The notes under the pieces were generated by a model. That model saw nothing but the letters and a program-made list of their open reading frames with translations. It was not told the origin of the DNA and ran no database searches. Of a DNA stretch of 64,000 nt, positions 16,415-24,357 are shown piece after piece (positions within the stretch are counted from its first letter, which is position 1; each line of letters starts with the position of its first letter). Both the position numbers and the translations under genes were made by a program. Origin of the DNA: Litorivicinus sp965656605 (GTDB taxonomy: Bacteria > Pseudomonadota > Gammaproteobacteria > Pseudomonadales > Litorivicinaceae); NCBI GenBank assembly GCA_965656605.1, contig CBFHLC010000005.1, forward strand, positions 1-64,000, written 5' to 3'.

Positions 16415-17076
16415 GCGTTGACGCACTGGCCCGCCGCCTAGGGCATGAGTTCACCGATCCTGACTTGCTGGAGTTGGCCCTGCGCCACCGCTCAGCCGGT
16501 GTGAACAACAACGAGCGCTTGGAATATTTGGGCGATGCGGTGTTGGGTATGATCATCGCCGAGGCGCTGTTTCAGCGCTTTGCTGGCGCCAAAGAGGGCG
16601 AGCTCACCCGCGCCCGTGCCCGTCTGGTGAAAGAGCCGACTCTGGCTGAAATCGCCAGGGGATTTAAACTAGGTCCGGTGTTGGCACTGGGCAGTGGTGA
16701 GCTAAAATCCGGCGGCCGGGATCGCGACAGCATTTTGTCCGACGCGCTAGAGGCCCTCATCGGCGCCATTTATTTAGACGGTGGGTTCGAGGCGACTCGC
16801 ACCGTCGTGCTGAGCTGGTACGCCGATCGCCTAGAGGACATCAATCCTCAAAAACTCGAGAAAGACCCCAAGACCCGTTTGCAGGAATACCTGCAGGCCA
16901 AGGGTCACGGCTTGCCCCTATACACCGTCGAGGAAGAACGCGGTGAGCCCCACAATCGTCACTATCGCGTCAGCTGCGCCATCCAGGACCAAGCCCCCTA
17001 CATGGGCGAGGGCACTGGACGTCGCCGGGCTGAGCAGATGGCGGCCCAAGCGGCATTGGAGGCCCTGGGACTATGA
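16411..17076 (+). CDS. rnc: Ribonuclease III
   Basis: A 221-residue dsRNA endonuclease for rRNA and mRNA processing. The catalytic signature NERLEYLGDAVL has the acidic residues Glu38 and Asp42, and SDALEALIGAIYLDGG carries the second pair. A C-terminal dsRNA-binding domain spans about 150-221 (DPKTRLQEYLQAKGHGLP ... RRRAEQMAAQAALEAL). The ATG at 16411 overlaps the preceding stop by 4 nt, and the protein begins at the conserved LARRLGHEF. Confidence 0.95.
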   Translation: MSVDALARRLGHEFTDPDLLELALRHRSAGVNNNERLEYLGDAVLGMIIAEALFQRFAGAKEGELTRARARLVKEPTLAEIARGFKLGPVLALGSGELKSGGRDRDSILSDALEALIGAIYLDGGFEATRTVVLSWYADRLEDINPQKLEKDPKTRLQEYLQAKGHGLPLYTVEEERGEPHNRHYRVSCAIQDQAPYMGEGTGRRRAEQMAAQAALEALGL

Positions 17077-17972
17077 TGGAATTTGATACCAAATGCGGAA
17101 CGGTAGCGATCGTAGGTCGTCCGAACGTTGGCAAGTCGACCCTGATGAACCATCTGATCGGGCAAAAACTCTCGATCACTAGCCGCAAGGCCCAGACCAC
17201 GCGCCATCAGGTGATGGGTATCTGGACTGAGGACGATACCCAAGTGGTGTTCGTCGACACGCCCGGAATTCATACCGGCGGCAAGCGCGCACTGAACCGT
17301 TACTTGAACAAAGCTGCGACCAACGCCCTGCAGGACGTTGATCTGGTGGTGTGGCTACTCGAGCGTGACAAGTTCACCGACCAAGACGCCTACGTTGAAA
17401 GCCAAATTCGTGAGTCAGGCAAGCCCTTGATCATCGCACTGAACAAGTTCGATCAGGTGCATGACAAAGAAAAGCTGATGCCGGTCGCCCAAAAAATGCA
17501 GATGCGTTTTCCCAAGGCTGAAATCGTTCCGCTTTCGGCGCTGAAGGGCTACAACCAAGATGTGCTGATGCAGCTGGTGACCGCGCGCATGGAAAACGGC
17601 CCGTTCATGTTCGATCCCGATCAGCTGACCGACAAAAGCGTGCGTTTCTTGGTCGCCGAGATCATCCGTGAAAAGCTGGTTCGCCAGTGCGGCGACGAGT
17701 TGCCCTATCGCACCACGGTCGAGATCGAAAAGTTTGAAGAGACGCCCGAGCGCTGCTTCATTCACGCCTGCATCTTTGTCGAGCGCCGCAGCCAAAAGCC
17801 GATCCTGATCGGCAACCAGGGCTCGCGTCTGAAACAAATTGGAACCGAAGCTCGAATCGATGCGATCGAGCTGATCGGCACCCCAGTTCACCTAGAGCTG
17901 TGGGTCAAGGTGCGGGATCGTTGGAGCGATGACGAGGCGGCGCTAGCCCAGCTGGGCTACAAGGATCCGTAG
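17073..17972 (+). CDS. era: GTPase Era
   Basis: A 299-residue GTPase that binds the 3' end of 16S rRNA and helps mature the 30S subunit. G1 is GRPNVGKST, G3 is DTPGIH and G4 is NKFD. The C-terminal KH domain contains LIGNQGSRLKQIGTEAR. The ATG at 17073 overlaps the rnc stop (ATGA); a second ATG follows directly at 17076. recO starts one base inside its stop. Confidence 0.95.
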   Translation: MMEFDTKCGTVAIVGRPNVGKSTLMNHLIGQKLSITSRKAQTTRHQVMGIWTEDDTQVVFVDTPGIHTGGKRALNRYLNKAATNALQDVDLVVWLLERDKFTDQDAYVESQIRESGKPLIIALNKFDQVHDKEKLMPVAQKMQMRFPKAEIVPLSALKGYNQDVLMQLVTARMENGPFMFDPDQLTDKSVRFLVAEIIREKLVRQCGDELPYRTTVEIEKFEETPERCFIHACIFVERRSQKPILIGNQGSRLKQIGTEARIDAIELIGTPVHLELWVKVRDRWSDDEAALAQLGYKDP

Positions 17973-18637
17973 TGCAAACGGCCTGGGTCCTTCACCGTAG
18001 GCCGTATCGCGAGACCAGCGCATTGGTCGAGCTGCTGACTGCCGAGGGGCGTCAGCGCTGTGTTATCCGCGGCAAGGGCCGAGACGCCTTGCTAACCCCC
18101 TTTGTTCCGTTGATGGTCGAATTGGGTCCTGTTCGGGATCTGCGTAATCTCAAACAAATTGAAGCCGTCGGGCCTTCCCTGTCGCTGGCAGGGCAGGGCC
18201 TGTTTTGCGGTCTGTATTTGAACGAGCTGTGCGTGCGTCTGTTGCCCGAACAGGACGCCAATCCTGAGTTAATGGCGGCGTATAGCGATGCTTTAATTGC
18301 ACTCAGTCGTGGTGACATCGAGGCCCCACTGCGCTCGTTCGAGCTGGATTTGCTGTCGGCACTGGGATTTAGTTGGTCGGTCGCGCAGCTTGAAAATGGC
18401 GATGCGGTGCTGGATCACGCGCATTACTGGGTCCACCCAGAATCTGGCCCACGCATGGCGCCCAACGATGCCCATGGCAGCTTCCCCGGACACGTGCTGA
18501 AGCGCGTCCAAAGCCGGGAATTTGAAGATTCCGAGACACGATTGGCCGCCAAACGGTTGAATCGCGCGCGCTTGGCGGCACTATTGGGGTCTAAACCGCT
18601 TCAATCCCGACAACTCCTGCAAGGATTACACTCATGA
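17972..18637 (+). CDS. recO: DNA repair protein RecO
   Basis: A 221-residue RecF-pathway mediator that helps load RecA onto SSB-coated single-stranded DNA. The N-terminal OB-fold begins TAWVLHRRPYRETSALVELLT. The alpha-helical C-terminal part includes LFCGLYLNELCVRLLPE. The start is GTG at 17972, overlapping the era stop by one base; no ATG fits the conserved N-terminus. pdxJ overlaps its end by 4 nt. Confidence 0.93.
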   Translation: MQTAWVLHRRPYRETSALVELLTAEGRQRCVIRGKGRDALLTPFVPLMVELGPVRDLRNLKQIEAVGPSLSLAGQGLFCGLYLNELCVRLLPEQDANPELMAAYSDALIALSRGDIEAPLRSFELDLLSALGFSWSVAQLENGDAVLDHAHYWVHPESGPRMAPNDAHGSFPGHVLKRVQSREFEDSETRLAAKRLNRARLAALLGSKPLQSRQLLQGLHS

Positions 18638-19341
18638 GCCGTGTGCTGTTAGGCGTCAATATCGACCACATTGCGACCGTGCGAAACGCCCGTGGCGGCC
18701 AGTCGCCCTGTCCGGTCGAGGCGGCCTTAATTGCCGAGGCCAATGGCGCCGATGGCATCACCGCACACCTGCGCGAGGATCGTCGACACATTCAAGACCA
18801 AGATATCCGACGCCTGGCCCGTTCAATCTCGACCCACCTGAACTTCGAAATGGCCGTGACCGACGAGATGGTCTCGATCGCCTGCGAGGTCCAGCCCAAG
18901 CACTGTTGCTTGGTGCCGGAAAAGCGCGAAGAGCTGACCACCGAAGGCGGCTTGGACGTGGTCGGCCAGTTTGAGCGGATTCAGGACGCCACACAAAAAC
19001 TCAGCGCTGCTGGCATTGACGTCAGTTTGTTCATTGATCCGGACCGTGCCCAGCTGGATGCGGCCAAGGCGGCGGGCGCACCCACGGTGGAATTGCATAC
19101 CGGGGCCTACGCCGAGGGTCGCGAGTCGATCGAGTTGCTGGCTGACGCCGTGCAATACGGCCAGAGCATCGGGCTGGTGATGAATGCGGGTCATGGTTTG
19201 GATCTAAGTAACGTCGCGCCGGTCGCGGCACTGCCTGGTATCAACGAGTTAAACATTGGCTACTCAATCATTGCTCGCGCGTTATTCGTCGGCCTGGACC
19301 GGGCCGTAGCCGAGATGCGACAGGCGATCGACCAAGCATGA
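18634..19341 (+). CDS. pdxJ: Pyridoxine 5'-phosphate synthase
   Basis: A 235-residue TIM-barrel enzyme that condenses 1-deoxyxylulose 5-phosphate with aminoacetone 3-phosphate to make PNP, the last ring-forming step of DXP-dependent vitamin B6 synthesis. It begins LLGVNIDHIATVRNARGG, and also has GADGITAHLREDRRHI, TVELHTGAYA and ELNIGYSIIARA. Another gene of the same pathway, pdxB, is at 62.9 kb. Both ends overlap neighbours by 4 nt. Confidence 0.96.
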   Translation: MSRVLLGVNIDHIATVRNARGGQSPCPVEAALIAEANGADGITAHLREDRRHIQDQDIRRLARSISTHLNFEMAVTDEMVSIACEVQPKHCCLVPEKREELTTEGGLDVVGQFERIQDATQKLSAAGIDVSLFIDPDRAQLDAAKAAGAPTVELHTGAYAEGRESIELLADAVQYGQSIGLVMNAGHGLDLSNVAPVAALPGINELNIGYSIIARALFVGLDRAVAEMRQAIDQA

Positions 19342-19679
19342 TTCGTGGGATTGGCACCGATCTGGCGCAAATCTCGCGCATTGCCAAGGCCATGCAAAAC
19401 CCCCGTTTCATCGAGCGTGTTCTAACTGTCCACGAGCGATCCGCTGCGCCAGATCCAATGAGCGCAAACTGGTTAGCCAAGCGCTGGGCCGCCAAAGAAG
19501 CTGCCTCTAAGGCACTCGGCACGGGCATCAGTGCCGACGCCGGATTTCACGACTTCATTATTGGCAAAACGCAGGCCGGTGCACCCACCCTGCAGGTCGC
19601 CAAACACCCCGGCACATGGCACTTGTCGTTAAGCGACGATGGGGATTACGCCCAAGCCTTTGTGGTCTGGTCAGACTAA
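19338..19679 (+). CDS. acpS: Holo-[acyl-carrier-protein] synthase
   Basis: A 113-residue phosphopantetheinyl transferase that activates acyl carrier protein. Its Mg2+/CoA motifs are GIGTDLAQISRI (Asp8) and AKRWAAKEAASKALGTGI (Glu). It is slightly shorter than E. coli AcpS (126 residues). It is the last gene of the rpoE-acpS string and is followed by a terminator. Confidence 0.94.
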   Translation: MIRGIGTDLAQISRIAKAMQNPRFIERVLTVHERSAAPDPMSANWLAKRWAAKEAASKALGTGISADAGFHDFIIGKTQAGAPTLQVAKHPGTWHLSLSDDGDYAQAFVVWSD

Positions 19680-19686
19680 TTTCATT

Positions 19687-19725
19687 TGGCGTTTCAAAAT
19701 AATGGAACGCCATTCCATTTTTTAT
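19687..19725 (+). terminator. Terminator after acpS
   Basis: TGGCGTTTC (19687-19695) pairs with GGAACGCCA (19704-19712) with one mismatch, followed by TTCCATTTTTTATT. The right arm is shared with a second palindrome (19701-19719) that resembles an operator. Confidence 0.65.
19701..19719. promoter_or_regulatory. IclR-like operator upstream of malate synthase
   Basis: AATGGAA-CGCCA-TTCCATT is a perfect 7-bp palindrome with a 5-nt centre, 40 nt before the glcB ATG. Half-sites and spacing equal the E. coli IclR consensus TGGAAATNATTTCCA (TGGAA-N5-TTCCA). IclR represses glyoxylate-bypass genes there. The site overlaps the acpS terminator, so its symmetry may partly serve that hairpin. Confidence 0.45.
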
Positions 19726-19758
19726 TAGACTCAGCCTCATCACTTACAGGAGCACGCA

Positions 19759-21900
19759 ATGACAGCACGTACTCAGGTCGGCAATCTGAACATCGCGACC
19801 GAATTATTCGATTTTGTAAACGCCCAGGCACTGCCGGGCACAGGTCTGGATCAATCCGCTTTTTGGGCTGGCGTTGACGCCTTGATTCACGAATTGGCGC
19901 CGGTCAATCGTGAGCTCGTTGCCAAGCGTGAAGTGATCCAGACTCAGCTGGATGAGTGGCACAAAGCCCAAAACGGCCATGACCCGGTTGCCTACAAAAA
20001 ATTCCTGCAAGAGATCGGCTACCTGTTACCTGAACCTGCTGAGGTCAACGTAGTCACTGAAAACGTCGACGACGAAGTTGCTCGCATTGCAGGCCCTCAG
20101 CTGGTGGTGCCGGTCATGAACGCACGCTTTGCACTGAACGCAGCCAACGCACGTTGGGGCAGCTTGTACAACGCGCTATACGGGACCGATGCGATCAGCG
20201 ATGAAGGCGGCGCGGCAGCAGGCAAGGAATACAATCCTGCACGTGGTCAAAAAGTTATCGATTTCGCCAAAGGCTTCTTGAACGAGAACTTCCCGCTAGC
20301 CAGCGGCAGCCATGCTGACGTGACCGGCTACAGCGTGGTTGACGGCGCATTGAGCCCAGCACTGGCTGACGCGTCACAGTTCGCGGGTTTCCGCGGTGAT
20401 GCAGCCAACCCCTCAGCAGTCCTGCTGGTCAACAACGGCCTGCACGTTGAAGTACAAATTGACCGCGCCGACCAGATCGGTAGTGCGGATCCGGCGGGCG
20501 TCAAAGACCTGCTGATGGAAAGTGCTCTGACGGCGATCATGGACTGCGAAGATTCAATCGCGGCAGTTGACGCTGAAGACAAAGTTCAGGTCTACAAGAA
20601 CTGGCTAGGTCTGATGGCCGGTAACTTGACCGAGCAGGTCACCAAAGGAGGCAAGACCTTTACCCGTGCCCTGAACCCCGATCGTGAGTACACCGCAGCC
20701 GACGGCAGCAGCATGAAACTTCCCGGCCGCGCCCTGTTATTCGTGCGCAACGTAGGTCACCTGATGACCAACGAGGCGATCTTGGACAAGGACGGTAACG
20801 AAGCGCCCGAAGGCATCCTGGACGGTATCTTTACGGTGCTGTGTGCCATGCACGACTTGAACCGTGACAGCGACACTAACAGCCGCGCCGGTAGCGTCTA
20901 CATCGTCAAGCCCAAAATGCACGGCCCCGAGGAAGTCGCTTTCGCTAACCGTTTGTTCGGTGAAGTCGAAAAGCTGTTGGGCCTGCCTCAGTTCACTCTG
21001 AAAATGGGCATCATGGACGAGGAGCGCCGCACCACGGTTAACCTAAAAGCCTGTATTGCTCAGGCCACTCTGCGTGTGGTCTTCATCAACACCGGTTTCT
21101 TGGATCGTACCGGTGACGAGATACACACCTCGATGCAAGCGGGCGCCATGATACGCAAGGCAGACATGAAGGGCGCCGCCTGGATTGCAGCCTACGAGAA
21201 CTGGAACGTGGACATCGGTCTGGAATGTGGTCTGCAGGGTCGCGCTCAGATCGGCAAGGGCATGTGGGCCATGCCGGATCTGATGGCTGACATGATCGAG
21301 CAAAAGAAAGGCCATCCGCTGGCCGGCGCCAACTGCGCCTGGGTCCCGTCACCCACCGCAGCCACTTTGCACGCAATGCATTACCACGCGATCAACGTGT
21401 TCGACGTTCAAAATGAGCTGAAGAACCGCACCCGCGCTAGCATCGACGATATCCTGTCGATCCCCTTGGCCAGTGACACCAACTGGAGCGATGCTGAAAA
21501 GCAGGCCGAGCTGGATAACAACGCCCAGGGCATCCTAGGCTACGTCGTGCGCTGGGTAGACCAGGGTATCGGTTGCTCAAAGGTCCCGGACATCAACAAC
21601 GTAGGCCTGATGGAAGACCGCGCCACCCTGCGTATCAGTGCGCAGCATATGGCAAACTGGTTGACCCACGGCATCGTGACCGAGCAGCAAGTCATCGCCA
21701 CGCTAGAAAAAATGGCAGCGGTCGTTGATCAGCAAAATGCCGGTGATCCTCTGTACCAGCCCATGGCCGGTAACTTCGAAAACTCAGTCGCTTTCCAAGC
21801 CGCAAAAGAGCTGGTCCTTGAAGGGGTGTCTCAGCCGTCAGGGTATACGGAACCGGTACTGCACCGTCGTCGCCTGGAACTAAAAGCGAAGACAGCCTAG
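19759..21900 (+). CDS. glcB: Malate synthase G
   Basis: A 713-residue monomeric enzyme that condenses glyoxylate with acetyl-CoA to malate. Family landmarks include MDCEDSIAAVDAEDKVQVYKNW, RAGSVYIVKPKMHGPEEVAF (active-site Arg and substrate loop), KMGIMDEERRTTVNLKACI, GAMIRKADMK and GANCAWVPSPTAATLHA. Length is near that of E. coli GlcB (723). ACAGGAG lies 8 nt before the ATG. The enzyme would use glyoxylate from isocitrate lyase (aceA, 33.1 kb) and glycolate oxidase (glcDEF, 52.4 kb). Confidence 0.96.
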   Translation: MTARTQVGNLNIATELFDFVNAQALPGTGLDQSAFWAGVDALIHELAPVNRELVAKREVIQTQLDEWHKAQNGHDPVAYKKFLQEIGYLLPEPAEVNVVTENVDDEVARIAGPQLVVPVMNARFALNAANARWGSLYNALYGTDAISDEGGAAAGKEYNPARGQKVIDFAKGFLNENFPLASGSHADVTGYSVVDGALSPALADASQFAGFRGDAANPSAVLLVNNGLHVEVQIDRADQIGSADPAGVKDLLMESALTAIMDCEDSIAAVDAEDKVQVYKNWLGLMAGNLTEQVTKGGKTFTRALNPDREYTAADGSSMKLPGRALLFVRNVGHLMTNEAILDKDGNEAPEGILDGIFTVLCAMHDLNRDSDTNSRAGSVYIVKPKMHGPEEVAFANRLFGEVEKLLGLPQFTLKMGIMDEERRTTVNLKACIAQATLRVVFINTGFLDRTGDEIHTSMQAGAMIRKADMKGAAWIAAYENWNVDIGLECGLQGRAQIGKGMWAMPDLMADMIEQKKGHPLAGANCAWVPSPTAATLHAMHYHAINVFDVQNELKNRTRASIDDILSIPLASDTNWSDAEKQAELDNNAQGILGYVVRWVDQGIGCSKVPDINNVGLMEDRATLRISAQHMANWLTHGIVTEQQVIATLEKMAAVVDQQNAGDPLYQPMAGNFENSVAFQAAKELVLEGVSQPSGYTEPVLHRRRLELKAKTA

Positions 21901-21907
21901 CCCCTTA

Positions 21908-21986
21908 GGCGTCGTTAAAATCGCAGCCGCGCTTTCTCACGTATAACGACATACGCTGCGGAGCGCGGCTTTATTTTGCCTAGCCT
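21908..21986 (+). repeat. Structured palindromic repeat, copy A
   Basis: GTTAAAA, then GCCGCGC (21926-21932), CTCAC, GTAT/ATAC (21941-21954), GCTGCGG, GCGCGGC (21963-21969) and TTTATTTTGCC. It folds as two stacked stems separated by an internal loop of CTCAC opposite GCTGCGG. The outer A/T arms and T-rich end could also terminate glcB transcription. Copy B (22037-22110) has the same order of elements, with compensating changes in the stems. It resembles dispersed palindromes of gammaproteobacteria, but I cannot name the family. Confidence 0.65.
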
Positions 21987-22036
21987 GCGGAGCAATTCTG
22001 TCTTCGCTGGCCTAGTGGCGATAACGCACTCATACG

Positions 22037-22110
22037 GCGTTAAAAATGCGGGCGTCCATCCTCACATACGTTTAAGTATGCTGCGGTGGACGCCTTTTTT
22101 TGCCTTGTCT
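22037..22110 (+). repeat. Structured palindromic repeat, copy B
   Basis: GGCGTTAAAAA, then GGCGTCCA (22051-22058), CTCAC, CATAC/GTATG (22065-22080), GCTGCGG, TGGACGCC (22087-22094) and a T-rich end TTTTTTTGCC. The stems differ in sequence from copy A but keep pairing, while CTCAC, GCTGCGG, GTTAAAA and TTTTGCC are kept. This is the pattern of a conserved RNA or DNA structure rather than a recent duplication. Confidence 0.65.
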
Positions 22111-22183
22111 GAGCGCGCTCTGCGCTCTTCCCAGATCGGTGGTGGGTCGGTTTCCTTTGATTCGGAGTAAATCGTAGCCCTTA

Positions 22184-22531
22184 ATGGCGCATATGCATCA
22201 CTCGTCCTTCGGCATTGAATATCAAACCGAAAAAGGCCTGCAGCTGACTCGGCCACCCTTTAATAACGACGCGGCTCTTATCTCGGATCCGAACTCCTAC
22301 GCGTATTCGCAGGCATTCGGGGCAGCTATGCGCAAGCGTAACGTCGAGGCTTTTGAATACGATTCGGCTCGCCATGCAGGCGGGGTGTGTATCGGACTGT
22401 TTACTCCTGCAGCGATTAAATCTACCCAGCCATAGCAGGTGTATCAGTGGATATGCCAGACCACCGAATCAGAGGTCGGTTGGCGATGTGTCGATACTGG
22501 CGAGGTCGTGATTATCACAGCCGCTGACTAG
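22184..22531 (+). pseudogene. Remnant of a RES-domain protein (toxin family), 5'-truncated with an in-frame TAG
   Basis: The frame gives LQLTRPPFNNDAALISDP, then NSYAYSQAFGAAMRKRNVEAF and YDSARHAGGVCIGLFTPAAI, matching the C-terminal half of RES-domain proteins (pattern LTxPPF, YxSxQxLAxAxRxxGVEAxxYxSxR, ALxxPxAx). A TAG at 22433-22435 interrupts it. The same frame continues QVYQWICQTTESEVGWRC to the stop at 22531, fitting the family's final W-x-C-x-T and V-x-W-R strands. The N-terminal half with the NAD-binding residues is missing, and a stop precedes the ATG. RES toxins of type II systems degrade NAD+; this copy should be inactive. No antitoxin gene is nearby. Confidence 0.6.
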
Positions 22532-22881
22532 CTTTGACACTTCAGATCTCGCGCAAACCTTGCCACGACAAAAAGATTAGGGCCCGGTACTAATTGGGCC
22601 AGCAAGGCGTTCAGCCACAGCGTGCCATCACTAGGCAGAAAACCTGCGATCAGGCCGATCCCCATTACCTACACCTTGGGATTCACGTATTGAAAGCTGG
22701 CTGCCGCCCAAAAGCTAATCGGCCGCCCATCAGGGTCCGCACTGGGCATAGGCGCCGTCATGATCTTCCAAGCCAGACACAGCAGATAACCGCTGCCTGC
22801 GACTTTTATAACGCTCTGAATAATCGGGCGGCTACCGAGGTAGCTCCCGCGATGGATAAAGCTACAATCATAGATTGTCAC
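22528..22881 (-). pseudogene. Remnant of a LysE/RhtB-family amino-acid exporter
   Basis: Read on the minus strand, IQSVIKVAGSGYLLCLAWKI and RPISFWAAASFQYVNPKV match the middle of LysE-family exporters (GAxYLLYLxWK, then FWQAAxFQxVNPKAW). After NPKV comes TAG where the family has Trp (TGG). The frame then continues VMGIGLIAGFLPSDGTLWLNA, again LysE-like, to a stop at 22528-22530. The N-terminal third is missing, and a neighbouring frame (IVALSIAGATSVAARLF) looks like the preceding segment, so a frameshift is also likely. It lies divergent from the MocR regulator gene, a common regulator-exporter arrangement. Confidence 0.6.
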
Positions 22882-22944
22882 TCTTTAATAGTTAATTGCG
22901 CCGTTGAGTTGCGTTGTATTTCAGGGGTACAAATAAATCAATCG

Positions 22945-22950
22945 TATAAT
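22945..22950 (+). promoter_or_regulatory. -10 box (TATAAT) directly upstream of the MocR gene
   Basis: A perfect TATAAT ends 12 nt before the ATG at 22963, so transcription would begin only about 5-7 nt before translation. No Shine-Dalgarno sequence is visible in TGGACGCTAACA. No clear -35 box is seen. Confidence 0.4.
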
Positions 22951-22962
22951 TGGACGCTAACA

Positions 22963-24357
22963 ATGAGCGCTGAATGGATTCCTGAACTCGATCCCAAACT
23001 GCCGAAATATCGCGCGCTGTATCAGGCGATTCTGCAGGACATTGACGCGGGCAAGCTTAAAGTGGGGCAACGACTACCGACACACCGATTCCTGGCCGAG
23101 GCGCTAGGTATCACGGTCGGTGTGGTTACCAAAGCCTACGCCCAAGCGGTCCGTGAGGGGCTGCTGCAAAGCCGGGTCGGCTCAGGAACCTTTGTTGGGC
23201 CGCAAAACAATGGCTACAGCCCATTTCCGCAAGAGGCTCGAGCCGCAGCAGGCATCATGGATTTGTCGGTCAGTATTGTCCCTCCGAACCCGCGGCGCTC
23301 GGACGCGTTGGGCGAGGCGATGGCGGCTATCTCACAGGATAGCGAGCGACTCTTTGAAGGGGTGCAATACCAACACGCCGAGGGTGAGTTGCAGGCGCGT
23401 CACGCGATGGCCTCGCTGATGGGGTTGTGTGGTATGCCGGTTGAGCCCAGTGAATTGATGCTAACCCTGGGCGGCCAGCACGGATTGGCGCTGTCGTGTG
23501 ATGTGCTACTCAAAGCTGAAGGCCACCTTGCCGCGGCCGAGATGGGCTATCAAGGCATTGTCGGCTTGGCCCGCCTAAAAGCGCTCAAGCTGGTATCGAT
23601 TCCGATGAAGGAAGGGCGTATCGATGTGGCCGCGATCGAAAGTCGCGCCCGTCAGCAGCGTATTGATGCGATCTATGTAACGCCCGAGTTGCATAACCCA
23701 ACAGGGGGCACACTTTCCCAGTGGGAGCGCGAGTGTCTGGTCTTGCTGGCCGAGCAATTTAACTTCTGGATCATTGAAGACGTCGTTCACACCGCCATTG
23801 GCGTGGATAAACCTGATTTCTTGTATCAGTTATCGCCGGATCGCGTGGTCACCGTGTTCAGCACCTCAAAACTTCTGGCAGGGGGATTACGCGTTGGAGC
23901 CATCCGTGTGCCTGAGTCACATCGGATGCAGTTCTCGTTGGCCATGAAAAGTCATTCGTGGATGGTGCCGCCTATGATGGGGCAGGTGGTCACCCATTGG
24001 ATGGAATCGGGCGAGCCTGAAAGGCTGTTGCAATGGCAGCGTCAAGAGGTGATCGCTCGTCAGGCCTTGGCACAGCGTTACCTAGGCCGATGGGTATCCC
24101 ATGTGCCCGATCCGGGGTGTTTCTTTGTTTGGTTGAATGTCGACAAGCCCAATACGGCGGCGGGATTGACGTTTAAGCTGCTAGAGCATGGGATAAAGGT
24201 GGGTGTCGGCGCACCGTTTTGGATTGGCAATGGTCCGGCGCCCGAGACCATGCGCGTATGCCTATCCGCGGCCCGAACCCGTGACGAGCTAGAAAACGCC
24301 TTGCGCCGCATCGCGCACATCATGGCGATCCAGCCCGAAGAGTTTGAAACGGTCTAA
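22963..24357 (+). CDS. MocR-family (GntR HTH + aminotransferase-like) transcriptional regulator
   Basis: A 464-residue PLP-dependent regulator. The N-terminal winged-helix domain (residues ~10-85) has YRALYQAILQDIDAGKLKVG, RLPTHRFLAEALGI and GLLQSRVGSGTFVG. The rest is an aminotransferase class I fold with TPELHNPTGGTLS, the Asp of WIIEDVVHT and the PLP Lys in FSTSKLLAGGLRVGAI. Regulators of this class often control a divergent transporter or PLP-related gene; here the divergent neighbour is a broken LysE-family gene. The ATG at 22963 matches the start of the conserved domain; the longer in-frame extension from 22594 covers the remnant region. It overlaps lipA tail-to-tail by 4 nt. Confidence 0.9.
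   Translation: MSAEWIPELDPKLPKYRALYQAILQDIDAGKLKVGQRLPTHRFLAEALGITVGVVTKAYAQAVREGLLQSRVGSGTFVGPQNNGYSPFPQEARAAAGIMDLSVSIVPPNPRRSDALGEAMAAISQDSERLFEGVQYQHAEGELQARHAMASLMGLCGMPVEPSELMLTLGGQHGLALSCDVLLKAEGHLAAAEMGYQGIVGLARLKALKLVSIPMKEGRIDVAAIESRARQQRIDAIYVTPELHNPTGGTLSQWERECLVLLAEQFNFWIIEDVVHTAIGVDKPDFLYQLSPDRVVTVFSTSKLLAGGLRVGAIRVPESHRMQFSLAMKSHSWMVPPMMGQVVTHWMESGEPERLLQWQRQEVIARQALAQRYLGRWVSHVPDPGCFFVWLNVDKPNTAAGLTFKLLEHGIKVGVGAPFWIGNGPAPETMRVCLSAARTRDELENALRRIAHIMAIQPEEFETV

Noticed and set aside
22594..22962. In-frame N-terminal extension of the MocR gene (~123 residues from a TTG at 22594)
   Set aside because: The extension has no family similarity, covers the LysE-remnant region and lacks a ribosome-binding site; the conserved HTH domain begins right after the ATG at 22963.
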